Notes: generated by a model from the letters alone, not told the origin. Shown: positions 25,332 to 35,162, counted from the first letter of the stretch. The stretch: DNA of 64,000 bases from Pseudomonas monteilii NBRC 103158 = DSM 14164 (GCF_000730605.1 NZ_BBIS01000037.1:62001-126000); one strand, 5' to 3'. Made by a program: numbers and translations.

Positions 25332-26885
25332 ATGCCTGCATCGGCCAACGAAGTGGTACTCGCCGCCAGCGGGTTGGGCAAGACCTACGCCCAGCCCGTG
25401 CTCGGCGAGGTCAGCCTGAACCTGCGGGCCGGCGAAGTGCTGGCCCTGACCGGTGAAAACGGTGCGGGCAAGAGCACCCTGTCCAAGCTCATCAGTGGCC
25501 TGGAAACCCCGACCACCGGGCACATGACCTACCGCGGCCAGGCCTACGCGCCCGGCAGCCGCAGCGAGGCCGAGCGCCTGGGTGTGCGTATGGTCATGCA
25601 GGAGCTGAACCTGCTGCCCACGCTGACCGTGGCGGAAAACCTGTTCCTCGATAACCTGCCCAGCCGCTTCGGCTGGATCAGCCAAAAGCGCCTGCGCCAG
25701 CTGGCCACGGCTGCCATGGCGCAGGTCGGGCTCGATGCCATCGACCCGGATACGCCGGTCGGTGAGCTGGGCATCGGCCACCAGCAGATGGTCGAGATCG
25801 CCCGTAACCTGATCGGCGACTGCCGTGTGCTGATTTTCGACGAACCCACCGCCATGCTCACCGCCCGCGAGGTGGAGCTGCTGTTCACCCAGATCGAGCG
25901 TCTGCGTAAACGTGGCGTGGCCATTGTCTACATTTCGCACCGCCTCGAAGAGCTGCAGCGGGTGGCCCAGCGCATCGTCGTGCTGCGTGACGGCAAGCTG
26001 GTGTGTGACGAGCCGATCCAGCGCTACAGCAGCGCCGAGCTGGTCAACCTGATGGTCGGCCGCGAGCTGGGCGAGCATATCGACCTGGGCCGCAGGCAGA
26101 TTGGCGCGCCCTTGCTCAAGGTCGACAAGCTTAGCCGCGCCGACAAGGTGCGCGACGTGTCGTTCGAAGTCAGGGCAGGGGAGATCTTCGGTATCTCCGG
26201 CCTGATAGGTGCCGGCCGCACCGAGCTGTTGCGCCTGATCTACGGTGCCGACCGCGCCGACAGCGGCAGCATTGCGCTAGGCCAGCCACCCCAGGCCGTT
26301 AACATCGATTCGCCCAAGGCGGCTGTGCGGGCGGGTATCGCGCTGATTACTGAAGACCGCAAAGGCGAAGGCCTGCTGCTGACACAGTCGATCAGCGCCA
26401 ATATCGCCTTGGGCAACCTGGGCGCGGTATCGCGGGCCGGCATACTCGATGGCGAGGCAGAAAAGGCCCTGGCCGAGCGCCAGATCCAGGCCATGCGCAT
26501 TCGCAGTGCCGGCGCGCAGCAAGTGGTGGGCGAGCTGTCGGGCGGCAACCAGCAGAAGGTGGTGATCGGCCGCTGGCTGGAGCGCGACTGCCAGGTGCTG
26601 CTGTTCGACGAGCCCACCCGTGGCATCGACGTCGGCGCCAAGTTCGACATCTACGGCCTGCTGGCCGAACTGGCACGTCAGGGCAAGGCTTTGGTGGTGG
26701 TGTCCAGCGACCTGCGCGAGCTGATGCTGATTTGCGACCGCATCGCCGTGCTGTCTGCCGGTCGCCTGATCGACACCTTCGACCGCGATCATTGGAGCCA
26801 GGACCAGCTGTTGGCCGCCGCCTTTGCCGGTTATCAGAAACGTGACGCACTGCTGCACGATGCAGCCCCCAGGATGGATGCATGA
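25332..26885 (+). CDS. rbsA: ribose ABC transporter ATP-binding protein (double domain)
   Basis: A 517-aa protein with two fused ABC domains. The first has Walker A GENGAGKST (41-49) and LGIGHQQMVEIAR. The second has a degenerate P-loop (SGLIGAGRTEL) and LSGGNQQKVVIGRWL, the usual asymmetry of sugar importers. ATG 25332 follows CAGGAGA; a TTG seven codons upstream is less likely. Confidence 0.94.
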   Translation: MPASANEVVLAASGLGKTYAQPVLGEVSLNLRAGEVLALTGENGAGKSTLSKLISGLETPTTGHMTYRGQAYAPGSRSEAERLGVRMVMQELNLLPTLTVAENLFLDNLPSRFGWISQKRLRQLATAAMAQVGLDAIDPDTPVGELGIGHQQMVEIARNLIGDCRVLIFDEPTAMLTAREVELLFTQIERLRKRGVAIVYISHRLEELQRVAQRIVVLRDGKLVCDEPIQRYSSAELVNLMVGRELGEHIDLGRRQIGAPLLKVDKLSRADKVRDVSFEVRAGEIFGISGLIGAGRTELLRLIYGADRADSGSIALGQPPQAVNIDSPKAAVRAGIALITEDRKGEGLLLTQSISANIALGNLGAVSRAGILDGEAEKALAERQIQAMRIRSAGAQQVVGELSGGNQQKVVIGRWLERDCQVLLFDEPTRGIDVGAKFDIYGLLAELARQGKALVVVSSDLRELMLICDRIAVLSAGRLIDTFDRDHWSQDQLLAAAFAGYQKRDALLHDAAPRMDA

Positions 26886-27877
26886 AAACCACCCCGCTAA
26901 ACAGCCAGGGCGCCGCCCCTGTGCGCCGCAGTGGCACCTATTTTGGCCTGGGCACCTACCTGGGCCTGGCCGGCGCCTTGCTGGCGATGATCGTGTTGTT
27001 CTCGTTCCTCAGCAGCCACTTCTGGTCGTACAACACCTTCAGCACCCTGGCCAACCAGATTCCCGACCTGATGGTACTGGCGGTGGGCATGACTTTCGTG
27101 CTGATCATCGGCGGCATCGACCTGTCGGTGGGCTCGGTGCTGGCGCTGGCGGCTTCCACGGTGAGCGTGGCGATTCTTGGCTGGGGCTGGGGCGTTTTGC
27201 CCTCGGCGCTGCTGGGCATGGCCGTGGCCGCGCTGGCCGGTAGCATCACCGGTGGCGTCACCGTAGCCTGGCGCATTCCGTCGTTCATCGTCTCGCTTGG
27301 CGTGCTGGAGATGGCCCGTGGCCTGGCCTACCAGTTCACCGACTCGCGCACCGCCTATATCGGCGATGCCTACGCCTGGTTCTCCAACCCGGTCGCCTTT
27401 GGCATTTCGCCGGCGTTCATCATTGCCTTGCTGGTCACCGTGCTAGCCCAGCTGGTGCTGACCCGTACCGTGTTCGGCCGCTACCTGATCGGCATCGGCA
27501 CCAACGAAGAGGCCGTGCGCCTGGCCGGTATCGACCCACGCCCGTACAAGGTGCTGGTATTTGCCCTGATGGGCCTGCTCGCCGGCCTGGCTGCCCTGTT
27601 CCAGATTTCTCGACTGGAGGCGGCCGACCCCAATGCCGGCTCAGGCCTGGAGCTGCAGGTGATCGCAGCCGTGGTCATCGGCGGCACCAGCCTGATGGGC
27701 GGGCGCGGCTCGGTCATCAGCACCTTCTTTGGCGTACTGATCATTTCGGTGCTGGCCGCCGGGCTGGCGCAGATCGGTGCCAGCGAACCGACCAAACGCA
27801 TCATCACCGGGGCGGTGATCGTCATCGCCGTGGTGCTCGACACTTACCGTAGCCGGCGCGCAGGCCGGCGGAACTGA
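26882..27877 (+). CDS. rbsC: ribose ABC transporter permease
   Basis: A 331-aa inner-membrane permease with about eight to ten spans and the family segment GMTFVLIIGGIDLSVGSVLALA. The coupling region is KVLVFALMGLLAGLAALFQISRLEAADPNAG. ATGA overlap with rbsA couples translation. Confidence 0.94.
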   Translation: MKTTPLNSQGAAPVRRSGTYFGLGTYLGLAGALLAMIVLFSFLSSHFWSYNTFSTLANQIPDLMVLAVGMTFVLIIGGIDLSVGSVLALAASTVSVAILGWGWGVLPSALLGMAVAALAGSITGGVTVAWRIPSFIVSLGVLEMARGLAYQFTDSRTAYIGDAYAWFSNPVAFGISPAFIIALLVTVLAQLVLTRTVFGRYLIGIGTNEEAVRLAGIDPRPYKVLVFALMGLLAGLAALFQISRLEAADPNAGSGLELQVIAAVVIGGTSLMGGRGSVISTFFGVLIISVLAAGLAQIGASEPTKRIITGAVIVIAVVLDTYRSRRAGRRN

Positions 27878-27881
27878 CAAC

Positions 27882-28904
27882 ATGGCAACCATCAAAGACG
27901 TCGCGGCACTGGCGGGCATTTCCTACACCACCGTGTCCCATGTGCTGAACAAGACTCGACCCGTCAGCGAACACGTGCGGCAGAAGGTCGAAGCCGCCAT
28001 CCTCGAACTGGACTACGTGCCCAGCGCCGTGGCGCGTTCGCTCAAGGCGCGCAGCACGGCCACCATCGGCCTGTTGGTGCCCAACAGCGTCAACCCGTAC
28101 TTCGCCGAGCTGGCACGGGGTATCGAAGACGCCTGCGAGCGCAACGGCTACTGCGTGATCCTGTGTAACTCCGACGACAACCCGCAGAAGCAACGCAGTT
28201 ATCTGCGCGTGCTGCTGGAAAAGCGCATCGACGGCCTGGTGGTGGCGTCGGTAGGCCAGGACAGTGACCTGCTGCAAAGCCTGGCCAGCGTGCGCACGCC
28301 AATGGTGATCGTCGACCGCGAGCTGGAGGGCGTCGATGCCGACCTGGTACGCATCGACCACGAGCAGGGCGCCTATCTGGCTACCCAGCATTTACTGGAA
28401 CTGGGGCATCGAGATATCGCCTACATCGGCGGCCCCGCCGAAACCGGGGTTACCCAGCTGCGCCTGAGCGGCTTCCGTCGGGCCATGGCCGAGGCCGGGG
28501 CACAGGTGCAGGGCAATCGTGTGCTGCACTGCGACTTCACCAGCCCCGGCGGCCATGCGGCGGCGGCGCAGGTGCTGGAAGGCAAGCCGCCCACGGCGAT
28601 TTTTGCCGGCAACGACATGATCGGGTTTGGTGTGCTGCGTGCTGCCGCCGAGCGCAATATCAATGTACCCGGTGAGCTGTCGGTGATCGGCTTCGACGAT
28701 ATCGAGCTCAGCCGCTACGTGTACCCGCCGCTGACCACCGTGGGCCAGTCCATCCGAGAGCTGGGCGAAAATGCCGCGTCGCTGTTGCTGGCACGCATCG
28801 CGGCACCCCGGCAAGGCGCGGCAGAGCAACGCATCGTCGCCCCGCGCATCATACTGCGCGAATCCACCGGGCCACGCTCGGACCTGTTCAACGATTACCG
28901 CTAA
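27882..28904 (+). CDS. rbsR: ribose operon repressor RbsR (LacI family)
   Basis: A 340-aa LacI-family regulator; helix-turn-helix MATIKDVAALAGISYTTVSHVLN and hinge helix PSAVARSLKARST, then a periplasmic-binding-protein-like sensor domain. It lies inside the operon it should control and probably binds the palindrome before rbsB. Confidence 0.92.
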   Translation: MATIKDVAALAGISYTTVSHVLNKTRPVSEHVRQKVEAAILELDYVPSAVARSLKARSTATIGLLVPNSVNPYFAELARGIEDACERNGYCVILCNSDDNPQKQRSYLRVLLEKRIDGLVVASVGQDSDLLQSLASVRTPMVIVDRELEGVDADLVRIDHEQGAYLATQHLLELGHRDIAYIGGPAETGVTQLRLSGFRRAMAEAGAQVQGNRVLHCDFTSPGGHAAAAQVLEGKPPTAIFAGNDMIGFGVLRAAAERNINVPGELSVIGFDDIELSRYVYPPLTTVGQSIRELGENAASLLLARIAAPRQGAAEQRIVAPRIILRESTGPRSDLFNDYR

Positions 28905-28919
28905 CGCTAAGGAAATGTC

Positions 28920-29828
28920 ATGAGTGCCAAGGTCGTGGTGGTGGGTAGCCTGAATATGGACCTGGTGGCCCGCGCCCAGCGCTTGCCCCGGGCCGGCGAG
29001 ACCCTTCCCGGCGAGAGCTTTTTCACCGTGCCGGGCGGCAAGGGCGCCAACCAGGCTGTGGCCGTGGCGCGGCTGGGCGGCAGCGTGGCCATGATCGGCA
29101 ACGTGGGTGACGATGACTATGGCCGGCAGTTGCACCGCGCCTTGTATGTCGAGGGCATCGACTGCCAGGGTGTCAGTACCTGCCCTGGGGTATCCAGTGG
29201 TGTGGCGCTGATTACCGTGGATGCGGCCAGCCAGAACTGCATCGTCATCATCCCCGGCGGCAACGGCCTGTTGACGCAACAGTCGGTACAGCGCTTCGAT
29301 GCACTGTTGCAAGCGGCCGAGGTGGTCATCTGCCAGCTTGAGGTGCCGGTGGACACCGTGGCCTGGACCTTGGCCAGGGCGCGTGAGCTGGGCAAGCAGG
29401 TCATTCTTAACCCGGCGCCTGCCACCGGCCCCTTGCCGGCGGAGTGGTTCGCCCGCATCGATTACCTCACGCCCAACGAAAGCGAGGCTGAAACCCTGAC
29501 TGGCATGCCGGTAACCGACCAGGACAGTGCCCGGCGCGCAGGCGAACGCTTGCGGCAGATGGGGGCAGGTAAAGTGATCATCACCCTGGGGGCTCAAGGG
29601 GCCTTGCTGGTGACTGAACAGGGCCACCAGCATTTCCCGGCGACTGTGGTGCAGCCGCTGGATACTACTGCCGCCGGCGACACCTTCATCGGTGGTTTCG
29701 CCGCCGGTCTGGTTCGGGGCTTGGGGGAGGGCGAGGCCATCGCCTTTGGCCAGCGTGCGGCGGCATTATCGGTTACCCGCGCCGGTGCACAGCCATCGAT
29801 TCCCTATCTGGCGGAGCTTACGCCATGA
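28920..29828 (+). CDS. rbsK: ribokinase
   Basis: A 302-aa PfkB-family kinase that phosphorylates ribose to ribose-5-phosphate. Motif GGKGANQAVAVARLGG near 39-54 and the catalytic DTTAAGDTFIGGFAAGL near 246-262. AAGGAAA precedes the ATG. Confidence 0.95.
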   Translation: MSAKVVVVGSLNMDLVARAQRLPRAGETLPGESFFTVPGGKGANQAVAVARLGGSVAMIGNVGDDDYGRQLHRALYVEGIDCQGVSTCPGVSSGVALITVDAASQNCIVIIPGGNGLLTQQSVQRFDALLQAAEVVICQLEVPVDTVAWTLARARELGKQVILNPAPATGPLPAEWFARIDYLTPNESEAETLTGMPVTDQDSARRAGERLRQMGAGKVIITLGAQGALLVTEQGHQHFPATVVQPLDTTAAGDTFIGGFAAGLVRGLGEGEAIAFGQRAAALSVTRAGAQPSIPYLAELTP

Positions 29829-30223
29829 AGAAAACCCCGCTGCTGAACGTTGCCCTGTCGCGGACCATTGCGGGCATGGGGCATGGCGACATTCTGGTGA
29901 TCGGCGATGCCGGGCTGCCGGTACCGCCAGGTGTGGAGCTGATCGACCTGGCCGTTACGCCAGGCCTGCCGGATTTCGCCAGTGTCTTGCGGGCGGTGCT
30001 GAGCGAACTGCAGGTAGAGCGGCATGTACTGGCCGAAGAAATGCAGAAAGTGGTGCCACCGGCACTGGTCGAGATCGAGCGGTTGAAAGGCAAGCTGGGC
30101 AAGCGGGAATGGCTGAGCCACGAAGATTTCAAGGTGCTGTCTCGCAGTGCCCGCGCTGTGGTGCGTACGGGAGAGTGCCAACCCTACAGCAACATCGCCC
30201 TGATCTCCGGTGTTACGTTCTAA
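29825..30223 (+). CDS. rbsD: D-ribose pyranase
   Basis: A 132-aa mutarotase that converts ribopyranose to ribofuranose before phosphorylation. Family features: LLNVALSRTIAGMGHGD with catalytic His, IGDAGLPVP, and the C-terminal RTGECQPYSNIALISGV. ATGA overlap with rbsK. Confidence 0.95.
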   Translation: MKKTPLLNVALSRTIAGMGHGDILVIGDAGLPVPPGVELIDLAVTPGLPDFASVLRAVLSELQVERHVLAEEMQKVVPPALVEIERLKGKLGKREWLSHEDFKVLSRSARAVVRTGECQPYSNIALISGVTF

Positions 30224-30247
30224 CTTATCGTCCTGGCCCGAGAAGAT

Positions 30248-30293
30248 CCCTGTGGGAGCGGGTTCACCCGCGAACACCGGCGAAGCCGGTGCC
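30248..30293. repeat. REP element with second hairpin
   Basis: GCGGGT-TC-ACCCGC followed by CACCGG-CGAAG-CCGGTG, between rbsD and the nucleoside hydrolase; may lower expression of the last gene. Confidence 0.7.
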
Positions 30294-30376
30294 ATCCACC
30301 GCGCTGGACTCTTCGCGAGTACAAGGTACTGCGGTAATTCAGGAATATTTGTTCAGGCAACAAGGAGTGCCACCCC

Positions 30377-31378
30377 ATGCTCAAACCGCTGCTACAAGGA
30401 CTCGCCCTCATGGCCACCGCCACCACCCTCCAGGCCGCCCCGATCGACCTTATCATCGACACCGACCCTGGCGCCGACGACGTGGTTGCGCTGTTCCTGG
30501 CCATGGCCTCGCCCGACGAACTCAGCATCCGCGCCATCACCACCGTGGCCGGCAACGTGCGGCTGGACAAAACCTCGCGCAACGCGCGCCTGGCCCGTGA
30601 ATGGGCCGGCCGTGAAGACATCCCCGTCTACGCCGGTGCCGCCCGCCCGCTGGTACGCACGCCCATCTACGCCGCCGACGTCCACGGTGAAGAAGGCCTG
30701 ACCGGCGTCCGCGTACACGAACCGAATATGCCCTTGGCCCAAGGCAACGCCGTGCAATATCTGGTCGACACCCTCGGCGCCGCCAAACCGCACAGCATCA
30801 CCGTGGCCATGCTGGGCCCACAGACCAACCTCGCCCTGGCACTGGTCCAACGCCCGGAAATCGCCAAAGGCATCAAGCAAGTGGTCGTCATGGGCGGCGC
30901 CCATTTCAACGGCGGCAACATCACCCCGGCAGCGGAATTCAACCTCTACGCCGACCCGCATGCGGCCCAAGTGGTGCTGGCCAGTGGTGTACAGCTCACC
31001 TACCTGCCGCTGGACGTCACCCACAAGCTGCTGACCAGCGACGCTCGCCTCAAGCAACTGGCCGCCGTGAACAATCAGGCCAGTAAACGGGTGGTGGATA
31101 TCCTCAACGCCTACATCACCCACGACATGGACTTGTACGGCATGCCCGGTGGCCCGGTGCATGACGCCAGCGTCATCGCCTACTTGCTAAAACCCGAGTT
31201 GTTCAGCGGCCGGCGCATCCACATGAGCATCGACAGTCGCGAAGGCCCGACCTTCGGCCAGACCCTTGCCGACTGGTACGGCGTGCTTAAGCAGCCGGCC
31301 AATGTGATGTGGGTGGAGCAGGGCGATGCCCAGGGCCTGTTCGACCTGCTCAGCGCCCGTTTGGCGCGATTGGAATAG
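30377..31378 (+). CDS. exported inosine-uridine-type nucleoside hydrolase
   Basis: A 333-aa enzyme with the N-terminal metal/ribose-binding signature DTDPGADDVVAL and the later HDASVIAYLL. Unlike cytosolic family members it has a signal peptide (LQA-APID), so it should split nucleosides to ribose and base in the periplasm. That fits its place after the ribose import genes: ribose released outside is imported by RbsABC. AAGGAG precedes the ATG. Confidence 0.88.
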   Translation: MLKPLLQGLALMATATTLQAAPIDLIIDTDPGADDVVALFLAMASPDELSIRAITTVAGNVRLDKTSRNARLAREWAGREDIPVYAGAARPLVRTPIYAADVHGEEGLTGVRVHEPNMPLAQGNAVQYLVDTLGAAKPHSITVAMLGPQTNLALALVQRPEIAKGIKQVVVMGGAHFNGGNITPAAEFNLYADPHAAQVVLASGVQLTYLPLDVTHKLLTSDARLKQLAAVNNQASKRVVDILNAYITHDMDLYGMPGGPVHDASVIAYLLKPELFSGRRIHMSIDSREGPTFGQTLADWYGVLKQPANVMWVEQGDAQGLFDLLSARLARLE

Positions 31379-31562
31379 CCGCGTGCGGCGCGAAGCGCTC
31401 AAGCACCTGGTCGACGAAGCTGCGTGCCGCTTCGGCGCCGCGGTCGCGCACCAGCAGGTCGATAGCGATCAGCAGCAACTCTTCCGGCGTGCCAGGGCTG
31501 TACGCGCTTTGGCCTTCGGCCCATTTGACCTTGATATCGGCATCGATGCTGTGGCTGCTCAT
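31350..31562 (-). CDS. hypothetical protein (70 aa)
   Basis: Starts MSSHSIDADIKVKWAEGQS and contains a hydrophobic helix LLLIAIDLLVRD followed by a charged amphipathic helix. Its 3' end overlaps the nucleoside hydrolase by 29 bp, convergently. GAGAG precedes the ATG. No known domain. Confidence 0.55.
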   Translation of the reverse strand: MSSHSIDADIKVKWAEGQSAYSPGTPEELLLIAIDLLVRDRGAEAARSFVDQVLERFAPHAAIPIAPNGR

Positions 31563-31819
31563 GAAAGGCTCTCGCTTGGGCCCGGGGCGGAGGGGCGAAT
31601 ACCGGATCCTGGTATTCGGGGAGGCACTGTGCCTTCACTTCCTAAAGTAAATCATGACTTTGCAGCGCAAACCAAGCGCCTCGTCGGCTGACTGGTAAAA
31701 TTCGGTCACGATTGCCTTTCGCTCAGGGCGCCCGGTTCAGGCAGACTTGCGCGGTTTTGCAACGAATTCTTGGTGGCACTGTCGGAACAGACAGTTCCCA
31801 GATCGATTTAGGAGGCTTC

Positions 31820-32140
31820 ATGTTCCGTACCCGTGCAATGTTGGCAACCCTGGCGGTGGCTGCTGTCTTGGCTGGTTGCAGCACTGGCGGTAGTTCTGAT
31901 GACGGCAAGGCGCCCGTGGCGGCGGCCGGTAACGATGGCCGCTGCGAAGCCAGCGGCGCCGACTTCGCCATTGGCAAGCAGGGCAGTGCCGAGCTGCTGG
32001 AGCAGGCACGCAAGGCCAGTGGCTCGCAGATGGCACGTATTCTCAAACCGCACGACGTGGTCACCCTGGAGTATCGCTCCGAGCGCCTGAACCTGAATGT
32101 GGACGAGCAAGGCAAGGTCACCCGCGTTAACTGCGGTTGA
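31820..32140 (+). CDS. lipoprotein with I78 peptidase-inhibitor-like domain
   Basis: A 106-aa lipoprotein (lipobox LAGC in AAVLAGCSTGG). The mature domain, with CEASGADFAIGKQ, MARILKPHDVVTLEYRSERLN and a terminal RVNCG, matches the I78 serine-protease-inhibitor-like family, with two cysteines likely bonded. AGGAGG precedes the ATG. Inhibitor activity is inferred. Confidence 0.72.
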   Translation: MFRTRAMLATLAVAAVLAGCSTGGSSDDGKAPVAAAGNDGRCEASGADFAIGKQGSAELLEQARKASGSQMARILKPHDVVTLEYRSERLNLNVDEQGKVTRVNCG

Positions 32141-32173
32141 TGCAAGGGCTGTACAGGCGGGTGCGACACCCAT

Positions 32174-32205
32174 AAAAAAACCCGCCACCAGGGCGGGTTT
32201 TTTTA
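32174..32205. terminator. bidirectional terminator
   Basis: CCCGCC/GGCGGG stem with an A run on the left and a T run on the right, between two convergent genes. Confidence 0.9.
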
Positions 32206-32217
32206 CAGCTATCCGAA

Positions 32218-32430
32218 TTACTCCGGACGAACCTGTGCAGCCTGCATGCCCTTCTGGCCGCGCTCGGCGACGAAGGAAACAGTCTGGCCTTCTTTCAGGC
32301 TCTTGAAGCCGTCAGATTCGATGGCTTTGAAGTGAACGAACAGGTCGTCGCCGCCGCCTGCTGGGGTGATGAAGCCGTAGCCTTTCTCATCATTGAACCA
32401 TTTGACGGTGCCTTGTTGGCGATTGGACAT
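32218..32430 (-). CDS. cold-shock protein (CspA family)
   Basis: A 70-aa single OB-fold protein with RNA-binding motifs KWFNDEKGYGFI (RNP1) and DLFVHFKAI (RNP2). RNA chaperone. About 120 bp of upstream sequence could hold a long structured 5' leader as in other csp genes. AGGTGAATC-type region upstream is a weak ribosome site (GGAGATTCACCC on the coding strand is good). Confidence 0.94.
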   Translation of the reverse strand: MSNRQQGTVKWFNDEKGYGFITPAGGGDDLFVHFKAIESDGFKSLKEGQTVSFVAERGQKGMQAAQVRPE

Positions 32431-32592
32431 GGGTGAATCTCCAGAACATTTAGTTTTTTCAGTGGTGCAATGCGGCCGAGGCTACGGAGCACGGGATACA
32501 TCATAGTCTAATTCTGCGCATCTAGCGCCTTTTACCTTCGCAGGATATTGATCCAGCTCAAAGAATGGCTGGCTTGCCCTGGCTTTAAGGTT

Positions 32593-32898
32593 TCAGCTCT
32601 TCGGCTTGCACGCCTGCTGAACGACCGTCTGGGCCTTCTGCATCAGCTTGGCATCCACGCCGTCATTGCTGTCGAGGTCGGCAATCTCCGCGTCGGTGAA
32701 ATTCTTTTTGATGGCCTGGGCGCCGCAGTCGCAGTGTTTTTTCGCGGTCGTGGCGTCAACACCCTGGCCGCTGGCCACTTGCGTGCACTGGGCCATGTAG
32801 CCAGCTTCCTTGCCTGGTGGGAAGTTGCCAGCGTTCGCCGCCATCGGCAGCAGCAGGGCCCCAGCGGCCGCCAGGGCCAGAAGAGACGGAACTCGCAT
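32593..32898 (-). CDS. small periplasmic cysteine-containing protein
   Basis: A 101-aa exported protein with signal peptide ending ANA-GNFP. Four cysteines (QCTQ, HCDCG, QACKPKS) suggest two disulphides. AAGGAG before the ATG. No recognised domain; helical, acidic middle part. Confidence 0.65.
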   Translation of the reverse strand: MRVPSLLALAAAGALLLPMAANAGNFPPGKEAGYMAQCTQVASGQGVDATTAKKHCDCGAQAIKKNFTDAEIADLDSNDGVDAKLMQKAQTVVQQACKPKS

Positions 32899-33234
32899 AA
32901 CCAGTTACTCCTTGGGTTAGGGTCTCATCAAGAGTAGGTTGCTTCCCAAGGTCTGATAGGAATTTTTCCGCGTTAGTTCAGCCGAAGTCCGTAATTTCCA
33001 AATATTTCTGCCTGGCGTGCAACCCGCGTGCTAGCATGCCCGGCTTGCAGCTGACAACGTTCAGCTTGCAGCTATCTTTTTTCTTTCCAGTCACTCTGGT
33101 TCGTCCCTCGCAAGCCGAAAGGCTTCTGCCACTGTGAGGCAGGCTTCCTTTAAGGAGGGCAGGTCGGATCTTGTACTGGCTCATCCCAACCCACGTGACC
33201 TTTGGTAGGGGTCACCACTAGGAGAGGAGGCGCC
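32899..33234. other. thrS leader region
   Basis: 336 bp with no convincing gene. On the plus strand it holds AGCTGA/TCAGCT (33049-33066) flanked by a repeated CTTGCAGC, a T run, then AGCC-GAAA-GGCT (33113-33124) and CTGCC/GGCAG hairpins. E. coli ThrS binds a tRNA-like leader of its own mRNA; similar control is possible here but not shown. Confidence 0.4.
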
Positions 33235-35157
33235 ATGCCCGTTATTACTCTTCCCGATGGCAGTCAACGTTCGTTTGATCACGCCGTATCCGTAGCCGAA
33301 GTCGCCGCATCCATCGGCGCCGGCCTGGCCAAGGCCACCGTGGCCGGCAAGGTCGACGGCAAGCTGGTCGACGCGTGCGACCTGATCAGCCACGACGCCA
33401 CCCTGCAGATCATCACCCCTAAAGATGCAGAGGGACTGGAGATCATTCGTCACTCGTGTGCCCACCTGGTTGGCCACGCCGTGAAGCAGCTGTACCCGAC
33501 GGCCAAGATGGTGATCGGCCCGGTCATCGATGAAGGCTTCTACTACGACATCGCCTACGAGCGCCCCTTCACCCCAGAAGACATGGCCGCCATCGAAAAG
33601 CGCATGATGGAGCTGATCGACAAAGACTACGACGTGGTCAAGAAAGTGACCCCGCGTGCCGAAGTCATCGACGTGTTCACCGCCCGTGGCGAAGACTACA
33701 AGCTGCGCCTGGTCGAAGACATGCCGGACGAACAGGCCATGGGCCTGTACTACCACGAAGAATACGTCGACATGTGCCGCGGCCCGCACGTGCCGAACAC
33801 CCGCTTCCTCAAGGCATTCAAGCTGACCAAGCTGTCTGGCGCCTATTGGCGCGGCGATGCCAAGAACGAGCAGCTGCAACGCGTGTATGGCACTGCCTGG
33901 GCCGACAAGAAGCAACTGGCGGCGTACATCCAGCGCATCGAAGAAGCCGAAAAGCGCGATCACCGCAAGATCGGCAAGCAGCTCGACCTGTTCCACCTGC
34001 AGGAAGAAGCCCCGGGCATGGTGTTCTGGCACGCCAACGGCTGGACCGTGTACCAGGTACTCGAGCAGTACATGCGTCAGGTTCAGCGCGTCAACGGCTA
34101 CCAGGAAATCAAGACCCCGCAGGTTGTCGACCGGATCCTCTGGGAGCGTTCCGGCCACTGGTCCAACTACGCCGAAAACATGTTCACCACTTCGTCGGAA
34201 AGCCGTGACTACGCGGTAAAACCGATGAACTGCCCGTGCCACGTGCAGGTGTTCAACCAGGGCCTGAAGAGCTACCGCGACCTGCCACTGCGCCTGGCCG
34301 AGTTCGGTGCCTGCCACCGTAACGAGCCGTCCGGCGCCCTGCACGGCATCATGCGCGTGCGTGGCTTCGTGCAAGACGACGCGCACATCTTCTGCACCGA
34401 AGAACAGGTGAAGAAAGAAGCCGCCGACTTCATCAAGCTGACCCTGGACGTGTACAAGGACTTCGGCTTCACCGACATCGCCATGAAGCTGTCGACCCGC
34501 CCGGCCAAGCGTGTGGGCTCCGAAGAGCTGTGGGACCGTGCCGAAGGTGCGCTGGCCGACGCCCTGAACGAATCCGGCCTGGAGTGGGAATACCAGCCAG
34601 GCGAAGGCGCCTTCTACGGCCCGAAAATCGAGTTCACCCTTCGCGACTGCCTCGGCCGTAACTGGCAGTGCGGTACCCTGCAGTACGACCCGAACCTGCC
34701 AGAGCGCCTGGATGCCAGCTATATCGCCGAAGATAACAGCCGAGTTCGCCCGGTCATGCTGCACCGCGCCATCCTTGGTTCGTTCGAGCGCTTCATCGGC
34801 ATGCTGATCGAGCACTATGCTGGCGTGTTCCCGGCCTGGCTGGCACCTACCCAGGCTGTGATCATGAACATCACCGACAAACAGGCCGATTTCGCCCTTG
34901 AGGTGGAAAATACCCTGAACGGTAGCGGTTTCCGTGCCAAGTCGGACTTGAGAAATGAGAAGATCGGCTTTAAAATCCGCGAGCATACTTTGCTCAAGGT
35001 CCCGTACCTTTTGGTTATAGGGGATCGCGAAGTCGAAACGCAAACCGTCGCTGTGCGTACTCGCGAAGGCGCTGACCTGGGCTCCATGCCCGTCGCCCAG
35101 TTCGCTGAGCTCCTGACACAAGCGGTTTCCCGGCGTGGTCGCCAAGAATCGGAGTAA
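33235..35157 (+). CDS. thrS: threonyl-tRNA synthetase
   Basis: A 640-aa class II synthetase. N-terminal TGS domain, editing domain with HSCAHLVGHAVKQLYP, catalytic core with zinc ligand region MNCPCHVQVF, and the C-terminal anticodon-binding domain. AGGAGAGGAGG precedes ATG 33235; an in-frame ATG 11 codons upstream lies before this site and is rejected. First gene of the thrS-infC-rpmI-rplT-pheST-ihfA operon. Confidence 0.97.
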   Translation: MPVITLPDGSQRSFDHAVSVAEVAASIGAGLAKATVAGKVDGKLVDACDLISHDATLQIITPKDAEGLEIIRHSCAHLVGHAVKQLYPTAKMVIGPVIDEGFYYDIAYERPFTPEDMAAIEKRMMELIDKDYDVVKKVTPRAEVIDVFTARGEDYKLRLVEDMPDEQAMGLYYHEEYVDMCRGPHVPNTRFLKAFKLTKLSGAYWRGDAKNEQLQRVYGTAWADKKQLAAYIQRIEEAEKRDHRKIGKQLDLFHLQEEAPGMVFWHANGWTVYQVLEQYMRQVQRVNGYQEIKTPQVVDRILWERSGHWSNYAENMFTTSSESRDYAVKPMNCPCHVQVFNQGLKSYRDLPLRLAEFGACHRNEPSGALHGIMRVRGFVQDDAHIFCTEEQVKKEAADFIKLTLDVYKDFGFTDIAMKLSTRPAKRVGSEELWDRAEGALADALNESGLEWEYQPGEGAFYGPKIEFTLRDCLGRNWQCGTLQYDPNLPERLDASYIAEDNSRVRPVMLHRAILGSFERFIGMLIEHYAGVFPAWLAPTQAVIMNITDKQADFALEVENTLNGSGFRAKSDLRNEKIGFKIREHTLLKVPYLLVIGDREVETQTVAVRTREGADLGSMPVAQFAELLTQAVSRRGRQESE

Positions 35158-35162
35158 TGACT

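Noticed and set aside
33181..35145. Long antisense frame of 654 codons over thrS, and similar frames over pheT, galU and gor
   Set aside because: Shadows of high-GC genes in the opposite frame; no family features and no ribosome sites.
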